The notes under the pieces are model-generated. The model had not been told where the DNA came from. It worked only from the letters and a program-made list of their open reading frames with translations, and did not search any database. Of a DNA stretch of 64,000 bases, positions 45,166 to 54,054 are shown piece after piece. The DNA lies in the NCBI GenBank assembly GCA_022447605.1, contig JAKVBG010000005.1, positions 1 through 64,000 on the forward strand, written 5' to 3'. Source of the DNA: Mariniblastus sp. GTDB lineage: Bacteria; Planctomycetota; Planctomycetia; Pirellulales; Pirellulaceae. The position numbers and the translations under genes were made by a program. Position 1 is the first letter of the stretch; each line of letters begins with the position of its first letter.

Positions 45166-47730
45166 ATGTTATATCGCCATCTCTCCAGTAGCCTGACCGG
45201 GATCATCGGGATCGCACTGTCCCTGCTCTGCTTCTCGCCAGCGGTCCAGGCCGACCCGTGCGGGATGGTCCCGCCGATCTACACCGGTCCCGGTTCTCCC
45301 ATCACGCGGATCGGGTTGCAGAAAACGTATGTCTTTTACAAAGACGGGATCGAGACGTTTGTGATCCGCCCCGGGTTCCAGGGGAAGGTCGACAACTTCG
45401 GCATGCTCATCCCCTTTCCCACCCCCCCCGCCCTGCGAAAGGTGCCGGACAATGTCTTTGAACAGATCGCCAACGCCGTCGACCCACCCGAGGTCGTGGT
45501 CGACTTGCGTTTCGAAATCGCGGAAATGGAGCTGGCAGACAGTGCGATTCCTCCGGCCGCACGGAGGATGGAATTCAGTGCCGACAAGGTCGTGGTCGTG
45601 AAACAGGAAGCGGTCGGCATGTACGAGGTAGCCGTTTTGCAGGCAGGCAGTGCCCAGGCACTCAAACGCTGGATGGACCAGAACGGGTTTCAGTATCCCG
45701 ACGGAATGGACGCGGTGACCGAGGACTACGTCCGGCAAGGCTGGTGCTTTGTGGCGGTCAAGACGAAGGTCGGCAACAAGGGAGCGGTCGAGCCGGCCCC
45801 CGGACAGCGACAGGTCAACCCGACACTGCCGACTGGCAGTGTGTTCGACGGGAACGTGCAAGGGATGGGATTCCGTTTTAAATCCGACGAATTGGTTGTG
45901 CCGATGCGGCTGAGCGCCTTCAACGGCGGCGACCTGCGGAATGTTGTCTACCTGCTGACCGATGGCCCCCGCAAGGCCCGTTCTATCCCGGAACAGTTCG
46001 TCGTGCGGCAAGTCAAAGGTTCGACCCTGATCAAGAATGTCACCCAGCCGTTGCCCCTACGGATCATTGGCGGGACCGAAAAAGATATCCCCGACTACCG
46101 CCGCAAATCACTGACCGAGGAACGGGACCCGACCCCCTACAACGCGATGGCCAAGGAGCTGTTCGCCTCCGACCTGCTGGCTGTCGAAACGGGCAACCTG
46201 TCGCTCGAGCATGAAGAGACAGAAAAGGAACTGCTGAGAATCGGTGAGCATTTTGGTTTGCGGGGTCCGGAGGTGGACCAACAGAACGCGCAAGCCCTAC
46301 AGGCACAGCGCGATCAGACCGTCAAGCGAGGACTCGACCTGTTGGCCGACATGACCTTGACGGTCGTCGACGGGGACTTCCCCCGCCAGGTGATCGCCCA
46401 AAAGAACGTCACCTTTGAGCAGTACCGCATGCCGGCTGACAAAAACAGTGCCGAGTTCTACCAGGCGCCCCTGTTCGCTCCCGGCGGTCAGAAGGAAGGG
46501 ATCCTGAAAACGAGTTTTATCGATTGGCCCGACGTACAACAGAGCGTTCGCCGCGAACACGTGATCAGCCGATTTGTCGCCGCGCTGCTGCTGGGCATCG
46601 GCTTGGCCGTCGCCCTGTCCTGGTCGTTTTTCGGCAAGCCGGGCAAAACCGTGCCGCTGATCCTGATCGCTCTATTCGGCTTGACGAGCGTAGCCTGGGC
46701 CAACCCGGCGGGGCCGCTATCCACCTTCCAGGACGAGACGGAGACCGAGCCGACGTTGCCCGAGATCCTGGCCAATTTGAAGAATTCGAAAACCGCAACC
46801 ACCGGCATCGACCAAGCTGTTACGTTTGCCAAAGGAGGTGATGCCCCGCGTCAGCAAATGATCGAGGCCCTGGTCAAGCTAACCAACAGCGGTGACGAGA
46901 TCGCACAGAAAGGTTGGGCGATTGCCGCCCTGGCCAAAATCGGGGGACAGGATGTCGATGAACAGCTGCTCGATATTCATTCCAACGGCGCCAACCCGGC
47001 CATTGTCAGGACCTGGGCCGCCGCGGCTCGCGTCAGTATGACACAATCGGTCAACGGGCTGATTGAGAAGGCCAACCTGATCAACCAGTTCCCGGCCCTG
47101 GGGCGACCGATCGGTCTGCGGTTGGTCGAAACGATGAATGATGGTCAAAAGTCGGTCGACCTCGCCAAGGTGATTGGCATCACCGTAAAGGTACCTCAGT
47201 TGGCCGCTGGCCTGGCCCCCGCCATCATGGCCTTTGGGCCAGAGGCGGTGGCCGAGGTGGCAGCGCATGGACCCGATAACAACATCCGCCGGACAGCCGC
47301 TGGCTACCTGGGCGCGTTCGCCAACCAGGGCCAGAGCCAGGCCGTAGCCGAACTGGTGACCAGTCAACTGAAATTCGATCCGGATGCCCAATCGGTACCC
47401 TGGAAAGGGGGCGCCCTTTTCCTGCCGGCCATCCAGTGGAGCAAACCGGAGGCGCAACAACTGGTCGGGCAGTTGATCCGCTGGTACGTCTGGTGTGGCA
47501 ACCGAGGAGACAAGGAGAGCCACAACCAACTCTACAACAATTTGCGAAGCATTCAGCTGGCCCGTGCTGCCGGTTACCAGGTAGCCGCGCCGGGCAATGT
47601 GAGCGCCTGGCTTGAGAGTTGGGGAAACGTCGTTGGCAAAGAGAAGATCCAACAGATCCTCAAGGAACAAGGTTTGCTGGACAACCCGAAATACGCAGCG
47701 GTCCTGAAAGACCTCGGAGACAACAACTAG
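45166..47730 (+). CDS. DUF2330 protein fused to a HEAT-like domain (second of two)
   Basis: An 854-residue protein: signal peptide (to about residue 29), DUF2330 domain (about 30-440), a pair of hydrophobic segments (about 470-530) that includes AWAN-like signal-cleavage sequence, then a helical domain with HEAT-like repeats (GWAIAALAKIGGQD, TWAAAARVSMTQ, RTAAGYLGAFANQ). The start has AAGGA 7 bases upstream. The first half is a close paralogue of the preceding gene, 92 bp upstream. The HEAT-like part suggests protein binding. No enzymatic signature is visible. Confidence 0.8.
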   Translation: MLYRHLSSSLTGIIGIALSLLCFSPAVQADPCGMVPPIYTGPGSPITRIGLQKTYVFYKDGIETFVIRPGFQGKVDNFGMLIPFPTPPALRKVPDNVFEQIANAVDPPEVVVDLRFEIAEMELADSAIPPAARRMEFSADKVVVVKQEAVGMYEVAVLQAGSAQALKRWMDQNGFQYPDGMDAVTEDYVRQGWCFVAVKTKVGNKGAVEPAPGQRQVNPTLPTGSVFDGNVQGMGFRFKSDELVVPMRLSAFNGGDLRNVVYLLTDGPRKARSIPEQFVVRQVKGSTLIKNVTQPLPLRIIGGTEKDIPDYRRKSLTEERDPTPYNAMAKELFASDLLAVETGNLSLEHEETEKELLRIGEHFGLRGPEVDQQNAQALQAQRDQTVKRGLDLLADMTLTVVDGDFPRQVIAQKNVTFEQYRMPADKNSAEFYQAPLFAPGGQKEGILKTSFIDWPDVQQSVRREHVISRFVAALLLGIGLAVALSWSFFGKPGKTVPLILIALFGLTSVAWANPAGPLSTFQDETETEPTLPEILANLKNSKTATTGIDQAVTFAKGGDAPRQQMIEALVKLTNSGDEIAQKGWAIAALAKIGGQDVDEQLLDIHSNGANPAIVRTWAAAARVSMTQSVNGLIEKANLINQFPALGRPIGLRLVETMNDGQKSVDLAKVIGITVKVPQLAAGLAPAIMAFGPEAVAEVAAHGPDNNIRRTAAGYLGAFANQGQSQAVAELVTSQLKFDPDAQSVPWKGGALFLPAIQWSKPEAQQLVGQLIRWYVWCGNRGDKESHNQLYNNLRSIQLARAAGYQVAAPGNVSAWLESWGNVVGKEKIQQILKEQGLLDNPKYAAVLKDLGDNN

Positions 47731-47763
47731 GTCCCAGGTTGAACGCGCACATAAGGCAGGTGA

Positions 47764-47792
47764 GGGTTCCGCAGCCGAGGGCAGCGGAACCC
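47764..47792 (+). terminator. Possible terminator hairpin after the DUF2330 pair
   Basis: A perfect 9-bp stem GGGTTCCGC (47764-47772) / GCGGAACCC (47784-47792) lies 34 bp after the stop. The sequence after it (TTCGCCGTT) has no proper T-run, so termination would be weak or factor-assisted. Confidence 0.5.
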
Positions 47793-47909
47793 TTCGCCGT
47801 TAGATGCGGACAAAAACGTCCCCCCAAAAACTCGCGCGGAAAAATCGACCAAAAACCGATAGCCCTTACTGATTCCCTACCCTACCGTCTGAACAAATCC
47901 GGACAATTC

Positions 47910-47940
47910 TTGGCCCGCGATCGACCCGATTTCGTATAAT
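47910..47940 (+). promoter_or_regulatory. Candidate sigma-70 promoter of the HtrA-like gene
   Basis: A perfect TATAAT (47935-47940) stands 37 bp before the ATG at 47977. The best -35 is TTGGCC (47910-47915) at 19-bp spacing, slightly long. A transcript starting near 47947 would have a leader of about 30 bases. Confidence 0.5.
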
Positions 47941-47976
47941 GGAACGATTGAGAATCTTTCCGGTACCAGGTTTGCG

Positions 47977-49209
47977 ATGCACCCTTATTCCGAATCCGAC
48001 GTTCATGAACTCTCCGAGAATCGACCTCAGGGGCAACTTTCCCTGCAGGAGATCACGCCGGCACCCGTGGAAATGGCCAGTCACGGCATGGCCCGACTAT
48101 CTTGGTTCTTTGTCAGCCTGGTCATGATCCTGCTCGCCTGGTACCTGTTACCGATGATGATCGAACAATACCAGTACGCCGCCACCAAGGGGAAAATCCG
48201 GGCAGAGTACGACAACGCCGTCCGCTTGCTCGAACAAAAACCGCTGGAAAGCGTTTCCAACGCGTATGAGCTGGTCGCTCAAAAAGTCCGTCCCAGTGTG
48301 GTCAGTATTCAAACGGCTGTACCGACGCAATCCTTCCTGCGCAACATGGCAGGGCAGGGCTCGGGCGTGATCATGAATTCGAATGGGCATATTTTGACCA
48401 ACGCTCATGTGATTCAGGGCGCCGAGCAAATCCGTGTCGTGCTGCATGACCGACGAAGTTTCACGGCAACCCAAGTCGGTGAAGTCGATGTCCTGAATGA
48501 CCTGGCAGTTCTGAAAATCGATGCGACCAACCTGATCCCGGCCGAATGGGGCGAGAGCGAGAAATTGAGTGTCGGTTCGATCGTCTGGGCCGTAGGAAGT
48601 CCTTTCGGCTACGACCAAACCGTTACTTCGGGGATCATCAGTGCCAAGGACCGAATGCGACGCGGCAATGGCCATCAACAGATGCTGCAGACCGATGCCG
48701 CGGTTAACCCGGGTAACAGCGGAGGCCCGCTGGTCGATGCCCAGGGCCGCGTCGTCGGCATCAACACAGCCATTCATGGTGAACAGTTCCAGGGGATCAG
48801 TTTCGCCGTGCCGAGTGAAATTGCCAAGTTCGTCTTCGACCAGGTGATCGACAAGGGATACGTCGACTTTGGAATCCTGGGAGCGTTCCCGGAACCCGTA
48901 TTCCAGAGTGATGCCGAACGGTTGAACCTGCCCGACATCAACGGTGCTCTCATTCGGGAAGTGATCCTCGATTCACCGGCCGACAGCGCCGGCCTGCAAA
49001 AGAATGACGTGATCCGATCCTGGGACGGGAAACAGATTATAGGCCATGGCAATCTGTTCCGTTTCGTCGATATGACGACCCCCAACACGAAGATCAAGTT
49101 GGGCGTTTTTCGTAACGGCCAGCAGCGAGAGCTGGAAGTGACCGTCGGCTCGCGCCGCCAAATCATGGAATCGATCTCCCCGGACCGTTCCTTCCCGCTC
49201 AAGGAGTAG
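47977..49209 (+). CDS. Membrane-anchored HtrA/DegS-type serine protease
   Basis: A 410-residue trypsin-like protease with an N-terminal anchor (about residues 42-62), a protease domain with catalytic His144 (TNAHV), Asp175 (LNDLAVL) and Ser248 (GNSGGP), and one PDZ domain (about 290-390, with SPADSAGLQKNDVI). The active site would be in the periplasm. The single PDZ domain and membrane anchor match the DegS-like arrangement, but no sigma-E-type partner gene is adjacent. Likely role: protein quality control or stress signalling. It has its own promoter candidate. Confidence 0.92.
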   Translation: MHPYSESDVHELSENRPQGQLSLQEITPAPVEMASHGMARLSWFFVSLVMILLAWYLLPMMIEQYQYAATKGKIRAEYDNAVRLLEQKPLESVSNAYELVAQKVRPSVVSIQTAVPTQSFLRNMAGQGSGVIMNSNGHILTNAHVIQGAEQIRVVLHDRRSFTATQVGEVDVLNDLAVLKIDATNLIPAEWGESEKLSVGSIVWAVGSPFGYDQTVTSGIISAKDRMRRGNGHQQMLQTDAAVNPGNSGGPLVDAQGRVVGINTAIHGEQFQGISFAVPSEIAKFVFDQVIDKGYVDFGILGAFPEPVFQSDAERLNLPDINGALIREVILDSPADSAGLQKNDVIRSWDGKQIIGHGNLFRFVDMTTPNTKIKLGVFRNGQQRELEVTVGSRRQIMESISPDRSFPLKE

Positions 49210-49326
49210 CGGAACGTGCCGGCAAACCATCAGGGGAGCGGATCGCCAACGCCCCACCCCCCTGGCGAACACAGACTACCCACCTCGAACAACCGTCCCA
49301 CCTGCTGAAGATTGGATGAACCGAAG

Positions 49327-50235
49327 ATGCCTGCTCAAACCACACTGATTCAACAGACCCTGCTGCTTCTCCTGGCCGCAATCTTGCCGGCAGGGATCGC
49401 CATTGGCCAGGAAACAGACCAGGCCGCACCGGCGGACAACCACCTGAAAGTGATGTCCTTCAACATCCGTTATGGGACCGCCAGGGATGGTGACAACCAC
49501 TGGGACAATCGCCACGAGCTGGTGATCCAGACGATCAAGCATGATTCGCCCGACCTGCTGGGAACGCAGGAGACCCTGAAATTCCAGGCAGACTACCTTC
49601 GCAAAAACCTGCCGGATTACGCCTGGTTTGGCCGCGGCAGGGATGCGTCGCCGGACAAGGGCGAACAGTGTGCCGTGTTCTACCGGAAGAGCCGATTCGA
49701 GAAGTTGGCCGAGGGCCATTTCTGGCTGAGCCCTGAACCGGATAAACCAGGCTCCCGCGGTTGGGATGCGGCCTTACCGAGAATGGTGACCTGGGTGAAA
49801 CTACGAGACCGTCAATCGGGCCAGTCCCTGTTCTGGTTCAACACTCATTTCGACCACCGAGGGGCCAATGCCCGGCTCGAGTCGGCCCGCCTGCTGGCCC
49901 GCAAAGTCAAAGAACTGGCTGGCGGAGAGTATTTTGTCGTGACGGGTGACTTCAATGCAAAAGTTGAATCGAAGCCGTACCTGGCAATGTTTGGCAAAAC
50001 GGATGATGCCAAGTCCGACCTGGTCGATACGTTTCGACAAGCCAACGGTAACCAGGCGCAGGATGAGGGCACCTTCAACGGCTTCAAGGGAACCCGGAGT
50101 GGTGCCCGGATCGACTGGATCGCCTGCTCGCCCCGTTTCAAAATCGTGGCCGCCGCAATTGACGACTTCGAGGTCGATGGCCAGTACCCATCGGACCACT
50201 TCCCGGTCACAGCCACCTTGGAGTACACCAAGTAG
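49327..50235 (+). CDS. Exported endonuclease/exonuclease/phosphatase-family hydrolase
   Basis: A 302-residue protein with a signal peptide ending near residue 27 (AGIAIGQ). The EEP fold is complete: KVMSFNIRYG, the catalytic Glu in LGTQET, THFDH, TGDFNA and SDHFPV. Family members cleave phosphodiesters, including phospholipid headgroups and nucleic acids; an exported one is probably a phospholipid- or phosphate-scavenging enzyme. ATG 49327 is preferred over the upstream TTG at 49312 because the signal peptide then has normal length. It is 117 bp after the HtrA gene. Confidence 0.88.
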   Translation: MPAQTTLIQQTLLLLLAAILPAGIAIGQETDQAAPADNHLKVMSFNIRYGTARDGDNHWDNRHELVIQTIKHDSPDLLGTQETLKFQADYLRKNLPDYAWFGRGRDASPDKGEQCAVFYRKSRFEKLAEGHFWLSPEPDKPGSRGWDAALPRMVTWVKLRDRQSGQSLFWFNTHFDHRGANARLESARLLARKVKELAGGEYFVVTGDFNAKVESKPYLAMFGKTDDAKSDLVDTFRQANGNQAQDEGTFNGFKGTRSGARIDWIACSPRFKIVAAAIDDFEVDGQYPSDHFPVTATLEYTK

Positions 50236-50370
50236 CCGGGCCGTCGAAATCTTGGCCAATCGGTGGCAGAAGCGGGAAGGGGCGGAAGATTTCCACGAAG
50301 AAACAGCAAGCCGCCAACAAAGCTGAAATAACCGTTTGACGTACGGCCCGCTCTGGCATAAAACTTGAGA

Positions 50371-50487
50371 CCTGTCTGCTGGAGAGTGGGCCCCGCGAGG
50401 GGGAGCCGCGAATCGGGTCAGGCCTGAAATATGGAGCAGCCCTAAGCGGGGTACTCTTGTGCGGGGCCCTCTCCCCGGCAGACCAGG
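50371..50487 (+). ncRNA. ffs: Signal recognition particle RNA, small bacterial (4.5S) type
   Basis: The 117 bases fold into a long hairpin: CCTGTCTGC (50371-50379) pairs with GCAGACCAGG (50478-50487, one bulge), and GGGCCCCGC pairs with GCGGGGCCC further in. The apical part has the conserved asymmetric loop, GGGTCAGG on the 5' side and AGCAGCCC on the 3' side, that binds the Ffh M-domain. No Alu domain is present, as in Gram-negatives. It lies 145 bp before dnaX, the position of scRNA/ffs in many bacteria. Confidence 0.93.
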
Positions 50488-50631
50488 CATCCTCTGGGAT
50501 TGGCCACTCGCCCGGGAAACCGTGAATCAGGGTTTCCCCACCTCCGTTTTCCCGCCTGGCTATATCTTCCCCACCGAGATCGGTTAAAATTCTGGCAAGG
50601 AATCTCTCTCTCGACGGTCCCCTGTTTACCG

Positions 50632-52452
50632 ATGAATTCTCCCGAGCAATCCCAATACACGGTGGTCGCCAGACGCTATCGCCCCCAGTCGTTTACCGAC
50701 CTGGTGGGCCAGGGGCATATCGCCCAGGCGTTGTCCAATGCGATCCGTCAAAACCGGGTTGGCCACGCCTACCTGTTCACGGGTGCCCGGGGAGTGGGCA
50801 AGACCTCATCGGCCAGGATCTTTGCCAAGTGTCTGAATTGCGACCAGGGCCCCACCATCACACCTTGCAATGACTGCGACATCTGCCAAACCGTTTCCCT
50901 CGGTGAGGATGTCGATGTGTTGGAATTTGACGGGGCCAGCAACCGCGGAATCGAGGAGATCCGCCAGCTTCGGGCCAATGCCAATGTTCGCCCCAGCCGG
51001 TCCCGCTACAAGATCTATATCATTGATGAAGTCCACATGCTGACACGGGAGGCCTTCAACGCATTGCTGAAGACGCTGGAGGAACCACCGGAACATGTCA
51101 AATTCATTTTCTGCACCACGGACCCGCAAAAAATCCCGGTCACCGTTCTTTCCCGTTGTCAACGATTTGATTTTTCACCGGTCCAGACAACGGAAATCAC
51201 GCAGCGACTGGAAGAGATTTGTGCCAATGAACAGATCGAAGCGGATCCCTCCGCCCTCGCCCTTTTGGCCCGCCGAGCGAGCGGTTCAATGCGGGACAGT
51301 CAATCGTTACTGGAACAGCTGTTTTCCTTTTGCGATGACAAGTTGACGATTGATGATGTCAACCAGTTGCTGGGAACCGCCGACATGGGCCGGGTTTCTG
51401 ACCTCGCCTCTTCAATGGCGGCAGGGCATTCCGGGGAGTGCCTGGGCAAGATCTCCGCAGCGATTCAATCGGGCGTGGAAGTGGGGCAATTGGCCCAGCA
51501 GACGCTCGGTTACTTTCGAGACATGATGGCAATTCAAGTGGGAGCCAGTCCCGACATCCTGCTGAGCTGTTCCGAAAACGACACGGAACAGCTCCAACAG
51601 CAGGGCCATGAACTCGGCCTGGAGACGATCCTCTCCATCGTCCAGATCCTGGACCAGACCGTGGTCCGAATGCAATCCAGCCTGCACACCCGGGCCCTGC
51701 TGGAGGTCGCCGTGGTGCGAATCTGCAACCTGGAACATCTCGACTTACTGGCCGACCTGGCCAACCAGTTGGGTCAGTCCAAAACGGCCCCTCCCGCACC
51801 GGCCCGCGCCAACGCTGGACAGGCCGCAAAAAAAAACGGAACGCTTGACGACCTGACCCAAACAGCAAGCCGGCCACCATCGGCCAGCGACGCGCCATCG
51901 GCCCGACAGGCTCAACCCGAGGCAACACAAAAACCGGCACCGCCAAAACCGGCCTCGCCCGTAGCCCGGCCAGCCGCAGGCCAGGACACGGAGGCATCGG
52001 GAAACGCCGGGCAAACGGCAAGTGAAACCCGCCAGGAACCGGTGGCCAGCTCACCCGCCATGCCCATCAACAAAGGCAATCTGGAACAGGTCTGGCAGAA
52101 GACAATCGAAAACTGTGGCGACATGACCTCGGACATGGCCTCTCAATATCGCAAGCTGGAACTGCCCCAGCCAAATCAGCTTGTCGTAACTTTCAAGGAC
52201 AAGTACACGAGCGACATGTGCAGCCGTCCTGAACGAAAACAGAAGCTGGAGGCCGCCTTGCACAAAACAACCGGCCAGTCAATTCGAATCGACTTTGCAG
52301 CCAACATGGAATCCAAGCAGGAACCAGTGCAACCTCACATGAGCCGCGTGCAGAGGATTCGAGAATTGGAAAAGAATCCACTCGTTCAATCGGCTTTGGA
52401 AATTTTTGATGGCGAGGTTGTTGATTTCCAGCTGCCGGGCAAAAAAAATTGA
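50632..52452 (+). CDS. dnaX: DNA polymerase III subunit gamma/tau
   Basis: The 606-residue clamp-loader ATPase. Walker A GARGVGKT is at residues 51-58, the zinc module is Cys70-x8-Cys79-x2-Cys82-x2-Cys85, Walker B is IIDEVHML, and the sensor segment is FIFCTTDP. The C-terminal part after about 390 is Ala/Pro/Gln-rich, then a tau-like C-terminal domain. A frame extending to 50500 is not credible because the ffs RNA ends close to it; the ATG at 50632 gives the usual N-terminus (YTVVARRYRPQSF). It is followed by ybaB and recR. Confidence 0.95.
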   Translation: MNSPEQSQYTVVARRYRPQSFTDLVGQGHIAQALSNAIRQNRVGHAYLFTGARGVGKTSSARIFAKCLNCDQGPTITPCNDCDICQTVSLGEDVDVLEFDGASNRGIEEIRQLRANANVRPSRSRYKIYIIDEVHMLTREAFNALLKTLEEPPEHVKFIFCTTDPQKIPVTVLSRCQRFDFSPVQTTEITQRLEEICANEQIEADPSALALLARRASGSMRDSQSLLEQLFSFCDDKLTIDDVNQLLGTADMGRVSDLASSMAAGHSGECLGKISAAIQSGVEVGQLAQQTLGYFRDMMAIQVGASPDILLSCSENDTEQLQQQGHELGLETILSIVQILDQTVVRMQSSLHTRALLEVAVVRICNLEHLDLLADLANQLGQSKTAPPAPARANAGQAAKKNGTLDDLTQTASRPPSASDAPSARQAQPEATQKPAPPKPASPVARPAAGQDTEASGNAGQTASETRQEPVASSPAMPINKGNLEQVWQKTIENCGDMTSDMASQYRKLELPQPNQLVVTFKDKYTSDMCSRPERKQKLEAALHKTTGQSIRIDFAANMESKQEPVQPHMSRVQRIRELEKNPLVQSALEIFDGEVVDFQLPGKKN

Positions 52453-52512
52453 ACACCATAAAACCAAAATGAAACCGGAGTCTTTCCAGATTCCCACGCA
52501 ACGGAGAAACCG

Positions 52513-52932
52513 ATGTTTAAAGGACTCGGCAATCTTGCCGCCCTGATCAAGCAGGCACAATCGATGGGCAGTCAAATGCCGGCCAAGACGGAAGAGCTGA
52601 AGCTGAAACGGGTGACGGGAAGTGCCGGCGGCGGGATGGTAACCGTCCAGGCCGATGGGCTGGGAATGGTTCTAAGCGTTACGGTTGATGACATCCTGCG
52701 TGACAAGGGGGACATGGAAATGGTACAGGACCTTCTGCCCGCCGCGATCAATGATGCGATGGCCAAAGCCAAGGCATTGCATGTCGAGATGATGCAGGAA
52801 TTTACCGGCGATATCCCCATGCCTGCCGGCTTTGACGACATGCTAAAACAGATGTCGGGACTGCAAGCCACGGCCGATCCCCAGGACGGGGACAGGGACA
52901 AACACGACACGGAAAACGAAGGCGATCTCTAG
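52513..52932 (+). CDS. ybaB: YbaB/EbfC family nucleoid-associated protein
   Basis: A 139-residue DNA-binding protein. It has the family pattern: MFKGLGNLAALIKQAQSMG at the N-terminus, GGGMVTVQADG in the central sheet and the C-terminal MPAGFDDMLKQM. It is slightly longer than the roughly 110-residue norm because of an acidic tail of about 20 residues. It starts 60 bp after dnaX and ends on a TAG whose last base is the first base of the recR GTG. In other bacteria it is placed between dnaX and recR in the same way. Confidence 0.93.
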   Translation: MFKGLGNLAALIKQAQSMGSQMPAKTEELKLKRVTGSAGGGMVTVQADGLGMVLSVTVDDILRDKGDMEMVQDLLPAAINDAMAKAKALHVEMMQEFTGDIPMPAGFDDMLKQMSGLQATADPQDGDRDKHDTENEGDL

Positions 52933-53531
52933 TGACACAACTGTCTGAATCGGTACTGGATGTCATTGAACAGTTTTCCAAGCTACCTGGCATTGGACGA
53001 AAGTCAGCCGAGAGGCTCACCTATCACATCCTCAGGGTCAATGAATCGGAAGCGTTGGCCCTGGCAGATGCCATCCGCAACGTGCGAAAGAATGTCCGCT
53101 ACTGCGAGACCTGCTTCAACCTGGCTGAAGGGCCAATCTGTCGAATCTGCGATGACCCAAAGCGCGATCAACAGCTGCTTTGCATCGTGGAACAACCCCG
53201 TGATCTGATCGCTCTGGAACAATCGGGTACGTTCAACGGCCTGTACCATGTCCTGCTTGGGCGAATCGCCCCGTTGGAAAACACGGGACCCGAGCAACTG
53301 ACACTGGATGACTTGATCGACCGGGTGGCCAACGGGAAATTCCAGGAAATCATCCTGGCCACTAACCCGACGGTCGAAGGCGATGGCACCGCGCTCTATA
53401 TTTCCAACGCACTGTCTGATTTTGATGTCCGGCTGACGAAGCTCGCCCGTGGCATCACCCAAGGCAGTATCCTGGAATTTACGAACAAGGAAATCCTGGC
53501 CGATGCCCTTAGTGGACGACAGCCACTTTAG
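52932..53531 (+). CDS. recR: Recombination mediator RecR
   Basis: A 199-residue protein that, with RecF and RecO, loads RecA at gaps. The helix-hairpin-helix (FSKLPGIGRKSAERLTYHI), the Cys4 zinc finger (CETC-x8-CRIC), and the Toprim domain (LLCIVEQPRDLIALEQSG) are all present. The GTG start shares one base with the TAG of ybaB, and this start gives the usual N-terminus. The tail FTNKEILADALSGRQPL is typical. Confidence 0.95.
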   Translation: MTQLSESVLDVIEQFSKLPGIGRKSAERLTYHILRVNESEALALADAIRNVRKNVRYCETCFNLAEGPICRICDDPKRDQQLLCIVEQPRDLIALEQSGTFNGLYHVLLGRIAPLENTGPEQLTLDDLIDRVANGKFQEIILATNPTVEGDGTALYISNALSDFDVRLTKLARGITQGSILEFTNKEILADALSGRQPL

Positions 53532-53573
53532 CGGTGCGAAAACGAAATGCACTGACTGGATAATGACAAAGCG

Positions 53574-54005
53574 ATGGCCGAATCCAAAAGTCAATCAACC
53601 CCTCACCGCCGCACTCGCAATGATCATGCCACGGAAACGGCGGAGGATTATGTCGAGGCAATTGCCGATATCATGGAAGCCAAGGATTCCTGTCGTGTGG
53701 GCGACCTGGCGAAGCGGTTTGCCGTCAGTCACGTAACCGTTTCCCGGATCATCAGACGACTCCAATCCGAGGGCCTGGTCACCACGCAACCGTACCGGCC
53801 GATCGAGCTGACCACCCGAGGCAAACGATTGGCCACCCAGTCGAAGCTCCGGCATGAGATTGTCCATCAGTTCCTGCTGGCGATCGGCATTGATGAAACC
53901 ACGGCAGCGATTGACTCGGAAGGCATCGAACATCACGTCAGCCCGAAAACCCTGGAGGCGATGCAACGATTTGTCCGGGGTGCCCAGGAAAATCCGGGCC
54001 GTTAA
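53574..54005 (+). CDS. mntR: Metal-dependent regulator of the MntR/DtxR family
   Basis: A 143-residue repressor with an N-terminal winged helix (DLAKRFAVSHVTVSRIIRRLQSEGLV) and a metal-binding dimer domain. Ligand-type residues are visible in ETAEDYVEAI, RHEIVHQFL and SEGIEHHVS, consistent with the manganese-sensing MntR group; it lacks the SH3-like domain of DtxR. It would repress Mn uptake genes (mntH or mntABC), but none is nearby. It is 42 bp after recR, and its own promoter is not evident. Confidence 0.88.
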   Translation: MAESKSQSTPHRRTRNDHATETAEDYVEAIADIMEAKDSCRVGDLAKRFAVSHVTVSRIIRRLQSEGLVTTQPYRPIELTTRGKRLATQSKLRHEIVHQFLLAIGIDETTAAIDSEGIEHHVSPKTLEAMQRFVRGAQENPGR

Positions 54006-54054
54006 CGTTCTGAAGACGGGGCTCAATCAAACCGGTTCACCCCGCGATTGCCCC

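Noticed and set aside
43493-46011. Two long minus-strand frames opposite the DUF2330 pair
   Set aside because: Both are near-copies of each other only because the plus-strand genes are duplicated; they carry no own motif.
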